Position numbers and translations under genes: made by a program. A stretch of 25,261 nucleotides of DNA from Priapulus caudatus (lineage: Eukaryota; Priapulida; Priapulimorpha; Priapulimorphida; Priapulidae): assembly GCF_000485595.1 (NCBI RefSeq), contig NW_014577143.1, positions 18,708-43,968 of the forward strand. Direction: 5' to 3'. This document shows, in pieces, positions 10,051-21,638 of the stretch. The number at the start of each line of letters is the position of its first letter. The stretch's first letter is position 1. The notes beneath the pieces were generated by a model, which made no database searches, had not been told where the DNA came from, and worked only from the letters and a program-made list of their open reading frames with translations.

Positions 10051-10243
10051 CGCGATTAATGCGATGGTGCAGCCACCTGCAGCTAATCAATGCTACTAGT
10101 ACTAGAGTAAATAATTAATCGTGTGTTTCTACTAGCTACGGAATTAATTAAAAAATAACGCTGGCGATATAGATTTCTTTTCATTTAGGAGCACGTCGTA
10201 AATAACTGATAATATTATTAATAATCTTTTGGTAAAATATTAG

Positions 10244-10316
10244 CGACCCTGGTGGGACTCGAACCCACAATCTTCTGCTCCGGAGGCAGACGCCTTATCC
10301 ATTAGGCCACAGGGTC
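10244..10316 (-). tRNA. tRNA-Arg (anticodon CCG)
   Basis: The minus strand from 10316 folds as a full cloverleaf of 72 nucleotides plus discriminator G. The acceptor stem is GACCCTG with CAGGGTC, the D arm GCCT/AGGC, the anticodon arm TCTGC-CTCCGGA-GCAGA with anticodon CCG, and the T arm GTGGG-TTCGAGT-CCCAC. Box A (TGGCCTAATGG) and box B (GGTTCGAGTCC) are intact. There is no intron. A TTTT pol III stop follows at 10237-10234 on the minus strand. Confidence 0.97.
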
Positions 10317-10904
10317 AAAGAAACAACCGACGGTTAATTTATTGCATTACCTAATATATATAAATGAGCATACATTTTCACATTTCAAGTAATGGATAAA
10401 TATTCATATGCATCATTACATGAACATATTTATATCGCGGGTATATAATTCACATGTTCAGATCAAAGCTATAGCAACTTTGAGCTAACATGCCACGACA
10501 TCAATTTATATAAAGCCTAGGGTGTATGTGAAATTTAACTTTTTGAAACTACCGTACTAATTTAGAAGGTATATATGATCATGAACATGTAACTATATTA
10601 AATATAGATAGCTGAGTGCATGAATATATGTACAAATGTTTTTTATACGTTTACTGTATTGTCAATAAAACAGATCGCGATAGAATTTAACAATTATAGG
10701 TATTATTATAATAGATAAATTATTAGTCATAACTCTATATTGGTCGTTGGCCACTTGAATTCATATAGAAAACACACAATCGCGAAATATACTCGCAAGT
10801 AATTTTTATATTATATATATGCACAGGTATATACATTTTAATATAATCTGTAATTAAATGTATCGCAAATTGCAATTAACGCCTCTATGAGTATACGTTC
10901 TGTG
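10317..10904. other. no gene seen, AT-rich spacer
   Basis: AT-rich sequence with many TATATA motifs between the tRNA and a GT repeat. Nothing coding or structured was found. Confidence 0.6.
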
Positions 10905-10945
<41 letters not shown>

Positions 10946-11051
10946 TGCGTGCGTGCGTGCGTGCGTGCGTGCGTGTGCGTGTGTGTGCGCGTGCGCGTAC
11001 GTGTGCGCGTACGTGCGTGTGCGTGTTCGTGTGCGTGTTCGTGTGCGTGTG
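10905..11051. repeat. GT/GC microsatellite running into gap
   Basis: Pure GT, then TGCG, then CGTGTG units, running directly into the N run. Confidence 0.95.
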
Positions 11052-11508
11052 NNNNNNNNNNNNNNNNNNNNNNNNNNNNNNNNNNNNNNNNNNNNNNNNN
11101 NNNNNNNNNNNNNNNNNNNNNNNNNNNNNNNNNNNNNNNNNNNNNNNNNNNNNNNNNNNNNNNNNNNNNNNNNNNNNNNNNNNNNNNNNNNNNNNNNNNN
11201 NNNNNNNNNNNNNNNNNNNNNNNNNNNNNNNNNNNNNNNNNNNNNNNNNNNNNNNNNNNNNNNNNNNNNNNNNNNNNNNNNNNNNNNNNNNNNNNNNNNN
11301 NNNNNNNNNNNNNNNNNNNNNNNNNNNNNNNNNNNNNNNNNNNNNNNNNNNNNNNNNNNNNNNNNNNNNNNNNNNNNNNNNNNNNNNNNNNNNNNNNNNN
11401 NNNNNNNNNNNNNNNNNNNNNNNNNNNNNNNNNNNNNNNNNNNNNNNNNNNNNNNNNNNNNNNNNNNNNNNNNNNNNNNNNNNNNNNNNNNNNNNNNNNN
11501 NNNNNNNN
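11052..11508. other. assembly gap (457 N)
   Basis: The left side is a GT repeat and the right side a GA repeat, so the missing part is probably more simple repeat. Open frames drawn across it are meaningless. Confidence 0.99.

Positions 11509-11564
<56 letters not shown>
11509..11564. repeat. GA microsatellite
   Basis: Uninterrupted GA dinucleotides directly after the N run. Confidence 0.97.
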
Positions 11565-11568
<4 letters not shown>

Positions 11569-12947
11569 GAGAGTGAGAATCTCCACACGGTTATTTAATA
11601 CATTTGTTTACATACTGGCCATGTGATTGTCCATGTAAAAGTATGACAGGTGCAAAAACTCAACGACGAAAGTTTTTCAATTGGACTCACCCAAGGGGCG
11701 TATATAAGTGCTCATCGCGCTATAACGTTGACGGGGGAGAAACCAAAATGCTTACATATCATATATATATAATATATCTTTAGATTCTAAAGCGCACATA
11801 AATCCGCTTTATATCATGGAAACAATGAATTTACCTCTCGACCCGCGAGAATCAATTCGCATTTCACTTTCGACCGTGTCTTTACCGACCACCTTGTGTT
11901 TTACCGACCGCCTTTGCGCTGCGACCTACAAACAATAGCGTTCGAATCTGTCACGTGCGCCCTCCTTTGGAACGAACCGCTTGTTGACAAAACGCAGGTG
12001 CGATCGACCGAGCGTCATCGCATGCGGGCAGCCAGGCCCGCCTCGTACGTCACAGCACGTATTACTCCTTCGTCTTTCCGAGTCAACGGCCGACGCGCGC
12101 GCTCGTTCACAGGTCACTGCTGTCCATTCTCTTCGCATAATTATGACGTACGTTGATTTTACTAGGGCACTGGGCGAAGAGACACGCTGCGGGTCACGCA
12201 CGTCGAGTGTGTGTCACCGCGACCACGCCCGTCCGCCGTGCAGCCCATGCTAATCACGCATCCTCTAACCTGTATAGCCGACGACGTGCTGCTGCAGGTC
12301 GCCTGCCGGCTGCGCAATCGGCTGCAATACGTATATAGGCGGCTAGAGATGCAGAAAGGCCGTTTAGTAGGTCAGTAGGATCATGCGTCGGCCAAGCGTT
12401 GGCAACGCTGTCGCAACACTTTCGTTATGTCACCTCGCGCGTCAACGTGTGTGTGTGTGGGGGGGGGGACTCGCGTATTGAACGCTGAGCGAACAACGTA
12501 AATATGTATAAAGCATTCACTTTTTGCGTCGTCTCGGTTGCGTTATAGGCTAGATACAGAAATATCCGTGATAATATCATCGATATAATCGTCCATAATC
12601 AATACAAATCCACATACCAATATAACCACTTATAATCGAAAACCATCCATAACGATATACGATGGCAAGATTTGAATATGTATGCATCACATGTGCTTAA
12701 TTGTGACGCGCCTCAATTACGACATGTTGGGTTTGATATGAATATGAGATCTCTATTAATAACTCTTGATATGAATAGATGTGACTCGCTTCGAGAGCAA
12801 GAGAAGGAAAGCATCAGATGCGAAACCCGCAGCGTATATAAAGCTATAAGATGCGCGCGTCCGACCTCTAATGCAAACATCACTACGCATCCACACGAAC
12901 AGAGTTAAAAAAAATCACTATTCGCTAATCTATTTGCTACTAAATTA
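11565..12947. other. CpG-containing spacer with TATA-like boxes, no gene supported
   Basis: From about 11830 to 12480 CpG is frequent and the base composition is higher in GC than its flanks. TATA-like boxes lie near 11700 (GTATATAAG), 12330 and 12835 (TATATAAAG). Several frames of 60-90 codons are open on both strands, but none has recognisable features or convincing splice sites. It could be a promoter region for an unseen exon. Confidence 0.4.
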
Positions 12948-12961
12948 CGTGTGTGCGTGTG

Positions 12962-13005
<44 letters not shown>

Positions 13006-13204
13006 TGTGGCGTGTTGTGTGTGTGTGTGGTCGTGTGCGTGTGCGCGTGCGCGTGGCGCAGTGTTGCGTGTGCGTGTGTGTGTGCGTGTCGTGTGCGTGT
13101 GCGTGTGCGTGTGCGTGCTGCGTGGCGTGGTGCGTGTGCTGTGCGTGTGCGTGTGCGTGTGGTGTGCGTGTGCGTGTTGGTGTGCGTTGTGTGTGTGTTG
13201 TGTG

Positions 13205-13272
<68 letters not shown>
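12948..13272. repeat. compound GT/TGCG microsatellite
   Basis: A TGCG tetranucleotide block, then mixed GTGCGT, then pure GT for about 60 bases. The open frames on both strands are artefacts. Confidence 0.95.
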
Positions 13273-15040
13273 AGGGAGGGGGATGTACCAGCAACGTTAC
13301 TCCTCGTCACTGTTTACCTCATACCAGAAATATATCGCTACTTAATCTACGCGCTACAACTATATCTTGTATAGACGCTACATTTCTGCTAGTACTTAAG
13401 CGACACGGTTGTTGTTGCTCATTGGCTGCCAGTTGACGCGAGGAAATGTCAGCGACGATTCATTTGTCTTCATTAAAGCTTGCTTAAGCCAGTAGATTTA
13501 TACCCACTAGATTGTTTTAACCGAGTGAGCGAGTCAACATGGTCGTTGGTGCACCATGAACCAGACGACATCTGAAGCATTCATCACACTGAGGGGGGCG
13601 ACACAGGTCACATGTGTCATTAGTGTCTAAAGGTCATCACTCCTTACGGTCGCAGCCGAATTCTCTAAATTACCGTGTACTGGTTACGGGCTATAGGTAA
13701 CCAATTGTTTAGATTACAGGCAAAGCGGTATACCGATCAGTATATGAAATTCTTTGCGGTGTATTGCATGAATGATTGCAATAAAGTTTAAATGCACGAT
13801 TATGTTTAATTCTATATTTAATATTGATTATTTCAATCTTCAATATTTGAAATGACCATGTAATATTAACCCTAAATCCACGGCAACCTTAACCTATCAA
13901 TAGCCAAAATGAGTATACCGTTTGAAAGAGTATTTGACGTGCCTGAGCAAAATGACAAACATCTACGTAGAGAATAAAACAAAAACTTTGCAGCGAATCA
14001 TAATAATCGCGATACAGCATCTGGGCAACGACAGCACAGGTACACTTCGATGGACAGGGCGTATACGAAGAGCAAGAGTTCACGAACCATAAAGCTACGC
14101 GTGCGCCTTTATATATGCGGTGTTTACCTCGCTCCGGCAAAATTGTAGATGACCCATTATTTTATTACGACAGTCTCTATAGTGCGCAATATTTCGTCAG
14201 TCTACAAAATGGCGCGTGATGCCGGTCTTGAACATGATATGCATTAATAAACACGCGCGTTCGCCGATATCCTCTATATTCTGCGTACGTAAGCGTAACA
14301 TAATAATATCACCGACAGTATGTAATTCGCAATGACGCACGAAGCTTATACGGTGATGCGAATGTTGTGGTTTCGCAAGGTATAACAGGTAAAACGCCCC
14401 ACGAACAAAATGCAGATAGTTACACGGACCTCTGCATATAACAACCCCCTATCCGTCACCGGCTTAGATAACCTACGTAAATGTACCGCGATGTTGAACT
14501 AAATACGATCTGGGGATCACGACCGATGACGATTAGAATATTCAATTAGTATATAGGCAATCTAACTCGATAACTCTATATAATCAACTGCGATCTCTCT
14601 GCACCCGTTATGTAATTTATTTCGCGCGATATTGCGGCCGGGGGCTGACCAACTGACCAACACGACACCTGCTTACGCAATGAGCTCAGAGGCCAATTAA
14701 AAGTGGGAGCGAAAGTCTTTCTCTTCGTCGACGGCGTCCCGCGTATAACGCGAGAGTGCGTAACGATATTGGCGTCACTTTGACGCTATAGCGTGTCAAA
14801 TTCCAGCGGGCCGCATGACCGAATCCCTGCCCCCAAAAATAAAAGTCCGTCGCGATCGCCACTTTCACCGCGTTGAATAAAATAATCTAGGTGGGCAAGA
14901 CAATCAGCCGAAGGAATTCGACAGGTGGGCCACGGCGGTGACGAAAGTGTCTTGGCATCGACGAGAAATAAGGTCACGCCGGACACGTTGTCGAAGACCC
15001 GCTTCGCCTGAGTAGTATACGCTCGGGTCACTCGGTTGAC
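13273..15040. other. intergenic region upstream of the Gly/Tyr-rich locus
   Basis: No supported exon on either strand. Short frames at 13889-14140 and 14686-15031 (minus) lack recognisable motifs. The last few hundred bases are the promoter-proximal flank of the TATA box at 15048. Confidence 0.5.
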
Positions 15041-15047
15041 TGACCCG

Positions 15048-15144
15048 TATATAACCTGTCAACCGCTATTGCGGAGTCACAGTTGTTCAGTACGAGTAGT
15101 GGAGTGTTACACGTTGGATATAAGCCAACCAGTTGACAACCAAG
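15048..15144 (+). promoter_or_regulatory. TATA promoter and 5' leader exon of Gly/Tyr-rich locus
   Basis: TATATAA lies at 15048-15054. An initiator-like TCACAGT puts the likely start at A15079, 31 bases downstream. A leader exon of about 66 bases without ATG then ends at a strong donor, CCAAG|GTGAGA (15144/15145). The next acceptor, TTCATTGCAG at 15812, leads into the signal-peptide exon. The TATA, initiator and donor spacing support a real start, but the start itself is inferred. Confidence 0.7.
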
Positions 15145-15818
15145 GTGAGATATCGTTTCCTTGATCATTTTTTAGCGAGTTCCAACGGACCGATATATAT
15201 ATATATATAATCTTGAGCGCGACAGACTTAAACATATCGTTTCTCCAGTATGCAATCTGCACGCGTTAGTTGTCTAGGATTAAATCTGCACTAGATTTAG
15301 TTGACGAATCAATAGATTTGTAGTTCTCAATATATTTGACACTAGTGCAGCAAGTGCAATGATATTGGAAATTTTAGCAACTCTTTCGATATAATTATTA
15401 TGGGGTCTTATCACTGTGCTTTTTATTCTAATGGACATGTTGTATTTCGAGATTTAGCCGATGACCGACGGGTCATAGTTGTGTACGATTTCTTGAATGA
15501 CTGTCGAACACTATACCTAATAATTGGCAACGAAAAGTATCTATAACTGAGTTGTTTCACCATACATGCTTCCTCGCTGCGCCTCTGCCCAGGCTGGTAA
15601 TAAGGGTGTAAGTAATGCAGTCAACATGGCATGTAAAAATGCTCGGGGCACATATCCGCAAAACGCTACCGTATTCCAACCATGCGCGCATTTAATTTTG
15701 GCAATGACATGTCACCTGCATGGCTATCTGTACGCTCGCTCGCTCACGTAACTGTTTCCAGCGATTAAGTTCATTCGGTTATTATGCTAACGTCCTCTCT
15801 CCTTCATTGCAGGTAGAG

Positions 15819-18243
15819 ATGAAGTCGATCACGTTGTTGTCGATCGCCGTTGTGATGATGGCGTCGGTGAGTAACCATAGTAACCGATATTTAGAATATT
15901 ATTTAGCGCGTAGCAGGTGTTTCTGAGCGAGGATCTTCCGTGAGAGAACGCTGTGCGATGAAAGACCAAGATGTCTCACGCAAACGGAGCATGGTGGATG
16001 CTCTTATGCCACTGTTTGCGATTCAAACGGTTTCGTCTGGTTTCCTTCATCGTGTGTGAACATCTTATTTACGTGTTTTCGACCTGTGCGGATATGAATA
16101 CGTAACGTCGCTTTACGTGTGTTAGTTATATATTGCATTACACAGGAGGTCTGCAGCTTATATATATATTTAAAGTAATAAAGGAGGCTAATTTACACTT
16201 GACTGTTGGGTCACGAACGACAGGATGTGGCGCTGTCCTATGGCTGAAAGCAGAAAATGTACATGCCCGTAGCGAGATGATAGTCATCTGATAGAATTTA
16301 TGTATCCAAGGTGATTACAGCCATTGCTGCAACACTAGCTCGCCCAATCATGATTTCCGTCTTACTTGGGCTTCTGAACTAGACTTTGCACCCAGAGTGC
16401 GTTACAGCCCATAGATGCTTCCGTGTGTCTCGTGCTACCATCGTTTTGAAAAGGCGTGCAGGAGGAGCGAGCGATCAGTGACAACAGCTGTAGACGACTT
16501 CACCTCAATAACTGTTTTCGTATGCGTCGGCGTCTTTCGTTGTTTTCCCTTTGGCTGTGCGAGCGGTACGTTCTTCTTTCCTTGTCCGTTGCTCATATTT
16601 TATGTGTGGATTTCGCGAGGGCTTGCTGGAATCTAACAACGTTGTTATTCACTGCTTAAAATTGCTTATATCGCTAGCTATACTCCGCAGCGCCTAATCA
16701 TGCACCACTGTCACTCACCTATGTCATGTTTTCGCATAACACAAAATAACACATTTATTCAGTAATTACCACTAGGACCAACTCGATTGTTATTTTTAAT
16801 ATTTGATCTACGATATATTTTTTGCATGATGTTGTCAAGTAAAAGATAAATGTAAAATTTAACGCTCAAACATAACGGGGAAGCGCTTTGGAGGCGATCT
16901 TCATTTGTGATATATACTTTTATAGCTAGAGCTGTGAACGTTTATCTGTCAATTTTTGGATGTCGGTAATGTAATAGCTAATAACATTGCGAAAAAACAG
17001 AATTTGCATTTACGTACAATGTCAATCCCTTTCTGGGTCGCATGTAGTACACTGCATTAGCCCGCTTCAGATGCGAAATAATTCGATGAAATGTTTGCGA
17101 TATGCTCACCAATCCGGTAAACTGCCGTCTAAGACTGCTGCTGCTACTAATGTCAAGGCTTTGCGAATACTAAACATGTTCTGTAAGCCACTATGTCGGA
17201 TACCACAGACATTTGCTTCGGGGTCTGTTGCAATTCGATAAGCAAGAGGTCTTCGTATATCGAGTAATAATATACTTGGTGCGGGCGTGTATTCGGCAAG
17301 CACAAATTCACTGTGTAAGTCGAATACGCTCACAGTCCCGTGAGCTTGTATCCCACGTACTTATATTGAATTCCTTAGGTCATTGAAAGCCACATGCCTT
17401 GGCGTCTGGTTATTTTCACGGATCAATCGGGATCGATATCGGCGATTTACACAAACCAAGTATTATTGGATGCGCAGGAAGATCTCTTACGTCGAAAAAA
17501 AACGTGATATCTGACCCCGAACGCTCTGAATGGCTGGCTGACTAGCAACTTACAGATCACGTTGCAACATCGCAACGCTTTAGACTCGATTTGGAAACTC
17601 TCAACGCTTAAAATTCTCGCTTTCGTATTTCCTCTTCCTGCCAGCGTGCACCCCCGCCTGTGCCTAATACGTGTTTGTGTGCATGTCTGTACAGGTGCAG
17701 TACGCCCTGGCGAGTGCCGGCTATGGTTTGGGAGGCTATAACTACGCACATGTCTACCAACCCAGGGGCTATGTGAAGTCCTTTAATACCGGATTCGAGG
17801 AAAAGTTCGGTCAGGATAATGCCTATTACAATAAGGACTACGGTCTCAACAACCAGCAATACTACAGGAACCTTGATAACGGATACGGAAAGGGATACGG
17901 GAATCAGTACAGTACGGTCGGAAAGGCGCACCGCGATCTCGCCTACAATCAAAACTACGGAGATCTCGCTCACGTTAACAAAAACTACGGCCACAGGAAG
18001 AACGCCAACGGAATCAACTATGGTCACCTCGGTGGCGGCTACGGGGGCGCCTACCCGAACCTTGGATATGGTGCTGGCCCTCGCGGATATGGGGGAGGAC
18101 ACGGACGCGGTGTATATGGAGGCGGTGTTGGCGGTCACGGAGGCGGCGGATACGGAGGAGGTGCCGTTGGCGGTCACGGAGGCGGCGGATACGGAGGAGG
18201 TGCCGTTGGAGGTTACGGAGGCGGCGGCAGAGCCGGATATTAA
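15819..18243 (+). CDS. secreted Gly/Tyr-rich structural protein (exon A form)
   Basis: Coding exons are 15819-15866 and 17695-18243, joined GT-AG in phase 0 (TCG|GTGAGT; CTGTACAG|GTGCAG) to give 198 residues. Exon 2 starts at 15813 and its first ATG encodes MKSITLLSIAVVMMAS, a signal-peptide core. Cleavage probably falls after ALA of VQYALASAG. The mature protein opens with GYGLGGYNYAHVYQPRGY and KSFNTGF, has many Asn/Tyr-rich turns (NKDYG, GNQYSTVG, AHRDLAYNQNYG, GINYGHLG), and ends in Gly-Gly-His/Tyr repeats. It has no Cys. The composition suggests an extracellular matrix, cuticle, tube or shell-type protein, but I do not recognise the family. The N-terminal domain is shared with the exon at 21639-22415. 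Confidence 0.85.
15867..17694 (+). other. intron between signal exon and exon A
   Basis: GTGAGT to CTGTACAG, 1828 bases. No further Gly/Tyr-rich exon or recognisable element was found in it. Confidence 0.75.
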
Positions 18244-18985
18244 GGCAAACGCTCATTTTGATGAGGTTGCTAGGCGGAAAAACAAAGATATGCTTCGTTC
18301 CCGTGAATTCAAGGAATGAACCGCCGGCGCGATAGTCGACTATTATCGTGAATGATTCGTAGTTTTTCTTCACCCTTTCTAGCACGATCGCATTACCGCC
18401 AGGAGGCGCAAAATTCTTACTATTATTTAACTGTTAATTTAACCGCTGATAATGTTAATTACCTTCCGTTTTATCACAGCTACATGTAGGTGTTGTTACT
18501 GCGGCGTGTCTATACAGCACACGCTACGTCCCATCGTCTGTCTCTCGTCGCTGTGTTCCCGTTGACGTCCTCCGTATATCTTGTTGTCTGTGATTGTGCG
18601 TGACCGGCGTTTGTATCTGCTCGTTTCGCTACCGTTTGTGATAAGAACTGTCTAGTTCGTGTACGTTTGTCGCAGCCCTATATATTCGTCGTTCGTTCTC
18701 GTCTGTGTCAACTCACGTAAATCGCAAAGTCGTTCACGTTGTTTCCGTTCCTCCCTACCCATCTTGTGTCGATTGTCAATTATTGTCGCGTTATGTGTGT
18801 CATCATTTGTAAATACTTACCGCGTCTGCATGCATGTACGTCCTGCGTTTTGTATCGTGATTTTTTATGTACGACGTTATTCAGCTCACCTAAATACCAT
18901 TAACACGATTGTTGATTTTTTAAAGTCTAAATTACGATATATGAATATATGTTGATTGTTACAATAAAAGAAAACCTGTTCGTTT
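18241..18985 (+). terminator. 3' UTR and polyadenylation signal after exon A
   Basis: After the TAA at 18241-18243 no coding frame is evident. AATAAA at 18963-18968 is the first canonical poly(A) signal I find and would give a 3' UTR of about 740 bases, just before a GA microsatellite. An earlier non-canonical site cannot be excluded. Confidence 0.5.
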
Positions 18986-19057
18986 AGTAGCAACACGTGA
19001 AACTATTCTACTTCGGTGTGATTTATTGTGAACAATAACAGTTTCGAAGTAGAAACG

Positions 19058-19300
19058 AGCGAGCGAAAGAGAGAGATGGAGGGAGAAAGAGAGAGATGGA
19101 GAGAGAGACCGAGAGAGAGGGGAGAGAACGAGAGAGAGGGGGAGAGAGAGAGAGCGAGAGAGAGGGAGAAAGAGAGAAAGAAAGAAAGAGAGAGGGAGAC
19201 AGAGAGAAAAAGGGGAGCGAGCGAGAGAGAGAGAGGGGGAGCGCGAAAGAAGGTGGGAGAGAGCGAGAGAAAGCGAGGGAGGGGAAGAGAAAGAAAGAGA

Positions 19301-19353
<53 letters not shown>

Positions 19354-19355
19354 CG
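19058..19355. repeat. long GA-rich microsatellite
   Basis: GAGA repeats with GGGA, GAAA and GAGC interruptions, downstream of the poly(A) signal of exon A. Long open frames on both strands (ERER, SLSL) are artefacts. Confidence 0.95.
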
Positions 19356-21138
19356 CCCGAGAAGAGTGCACACGGGCTACGAGGTGGGGAAGCAGGGGGG
19401 ACAAACCCACACGTGCAGACACGCACCAGCTAGATTACGTCGTTAATAAGAGTTCATTCTATTACAGATATATACGGTAGTCATTACGGGTGTCACTGGT
19501 CCGCATTCGAGACTAAGGTTTATGTCGCAACGTGACTACACTGCTAATGGCTTTATGATATAACGACCTAGCAGCAAAACGCTGCTATAGCTCCTACTCG
19601 TGACATTCCCGCGAATCGCCGGCCCGTGCACGGCAACCTGCCAGCACATTAGTCTCTCGTGTGAGCGTGTACAACCTCTACCGGGCGATGACCGCGATTA
19701 CATAGTCAGTCACTCAGGTACGCCCAGCCTAGTCGTAGGCGCCACCGGGCATCGTTAATGCAGGAAAGGTCCGGCGGGTGTAAGACGTTACACGATCAAG
19801 TTGTACGGCAATGTGTGACACTGCGTTTGCCAGTCGAGGCACGTCTACGGCAGTAGCTGTTGCTCTAGTTTTAAGATTTACTTGACACTGTGTAATGTTC
19901 CGCTCAGCACGATAGGACGTTTTCACAGTCTACTGGCAGCTATACCCTCGATATGATATACGAAAAGGTCGATATGAGAAAAGGGTTAGGACATGCGGTC
20001 AGGTGTACGTTCACGTGGTTGTTATTATAATATACGAGCTGATGGGAAACTTTGCCGAGAGGTGGCATGCACAGCGACGTGCACGTCAGCTACGGAGTGG
20101 AAATATACGGAGGAAGATGCTACATTCTGAGTAAGCCCGCATGCTTATGACACGAGGTTATACAGTAGGGAGGATGTCTGTACACGACCAGCCCCCACTA
20201 TTTTCCCACCAAACCAGGGTGAGGGTGTATATGTGTGGCATAGGTCGGAATGACCTGCGCTACTATAAGAATGGTCACCACTGCTAATTACAAATTACAT
20301 CATCAGGGTTGGGCGGTTTATTGTATAGACATCCACGCTACTGAGGAAATGTGGTGAGATTTATTCTGCTGGCTCTATGTGCATGCTCCTTACACGGGTG
20401 GACGTATATAAGTGAATACGATATGAAATTATCAGCGCTGATAATTCTTGTGGCTGAAGACGGTGATGGTCTATCATTGATGATTATTTTCAGATTTTCA
20501 GATTAATTGTTCTTTTTCAGTTACTCCGAATCGGTATGAATATTGCATGAGACTCTGTGATGGTTTGATTATACTGCTGTGATTTCTGGATATTTTTCCC
20601 CTTCTTCCCTATACGATTCTGACATGTTTAATATTTCTCTTCTTGTATTCTGATTTGACATATACAGGTATTGCATGTGGATGCGGATGCATGTGGTGAT
20701 TATAGTTAATTGGTTCTGGTATACTTGCATAAGAATCTAAGGTTTGAATACGCGTACGGTCGAGAACCTTGGCGACGTCTGTACAGTTGCTGCCGATCTG
20801 CTATCAATAATCTAAAATTCAAACTTCGAAATATTCAGTTATCCTCATTGGGTTATCTCATTGAGTGTCGTATAACTGATATATCGAAGAAGTGCGTGCA
20901 CTGTACAGTTGAGCCGATCCATTCTCTGTCCACATTTAGTCGCGTGTAACCGTGTGCATCGTGCGATTTTCCCACCACCCACCACGTAGCAGCTGCTTCA
21001 GCAAACGTCGTCCTACAGCGTCTTTCCCCTGCTTGCACGTCACTTTCTACCAAATACCTGTTTTTATACGCTGTTCTAGTTTCTCGTCACCTCCTCTCCG
21101 TATCCCGCTCCCTCCTTTCCCGTCGTTCATATATCAGG
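19356..21138. other. spacer between exon A and exon B, no gene supported
   Basis: I looked here for a signal-peptide exon for exon B. The best hydrophobic start is ATG 20424 (MKLSALIILVA), but it lacks a good acceptor and donor. A perfect 20-bp palindrome spans 20427-20446. A donor-like CAGG|GTGAGG lies near 20218 but follows no signal-like frame. Confidence 0.45.
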
Positions 21139-21139
21139 G

Positions 21140-21347
21140 GACCGCTGTCAGAAACAAAGTTAGTATTAACGTTAGTCTTGACGTTAACTCTTACTCTTAG
21201 AGCGTTGACCGAAACATCGTGAAATTACGTGAATGGGAAATCCTAGAAAATTTCCGCATACCTGTATACGACGCAAAATTCTGTCAACGGTCCACGAGTT
21301 CGTGTTAAGACTAATTTTAAGAATAATTTTGTTTCTGACATTAGGGC
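21140..21347. mobile_element. short inverted-repeat element (MITE-like)
   Basis: TGTCAGAAACAAAGTTAGTA from 21147 and the inverted right arm TGTCAGAAACAAAATTATTC from 21340 match with scattered mismatches for about 43 bases (AGTCTTGACG against AGTCTTAACA further in). The element is about 200 bp, has no coding sequence, and lies 290 bases upstream of exon B. The exact ends and target duplication are unclear. Confidence 0.6.
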
Positions 21348-21638
21348 CCGTTTAATTGGCGCCATATTGTTTTTTTTCGCGATCCCGCCATCTTGCCTCA
21401 TTGCTAGCGCAAGCTTGTCCCTCCACTCCGCCATCACCGGCGATGCACACGGCTATCACGGGATTTCTCATCGCAGCACGTATATTTATCCAAGCTGCGC
21501 GGCGGGCTCGTGTCTGGTGCCTGCATATACGCAGACGCATTGCGCAGACGCGAGCCTCGCCACACGCAGCTTGTCTAATATCCGCGCTACGAACTCATCA
21601 CTCACCGACACTCACACGCACGACTACCTTGCTTTCAG

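Noticed and set aside
12871-13436. Long open frames on both strands reading CVCV, RARA or HTHT
   Set aside because: They are translations of GT/CA dinucleotide repeats, which lack stop codons in most frames. The same holds for the frames at 1-327, 1780-2075, 3631-3949 and 10854-11626.
16415-16659. Hydrophobic frame in the intron before exon A
   Set aside because: No splice sites in phase with the signal exon and no shared motifs.
17608-18385. Minus-strand frames of 189 and 123 codons opposite exon A
   Set aside because: They are shadows of the Gly/Tyr-rich plus-strand exon; composition follows the complement of Gly and Tyr codons. The same applies opposite exon B.
18959-19480. Long ERER or SLSL frames
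   Set aside because: Translations of the GA microsatellite, without a coding context.
20424-20504. MKLSALIILVA start as a signal exon for exon B
   Set aside because: Hydrophobic and attractive, but no acceptor precedes it, the only phase-0 donor (CTT|GTGGCT) is poor, and it overlaps the perfect palindrome.
21442-21540. MHTAITGFLIAA start as a signal exon for exon B
   Set aside because: The nearest donor leaves phase 1, which would put exon B into a frame with an early stop.
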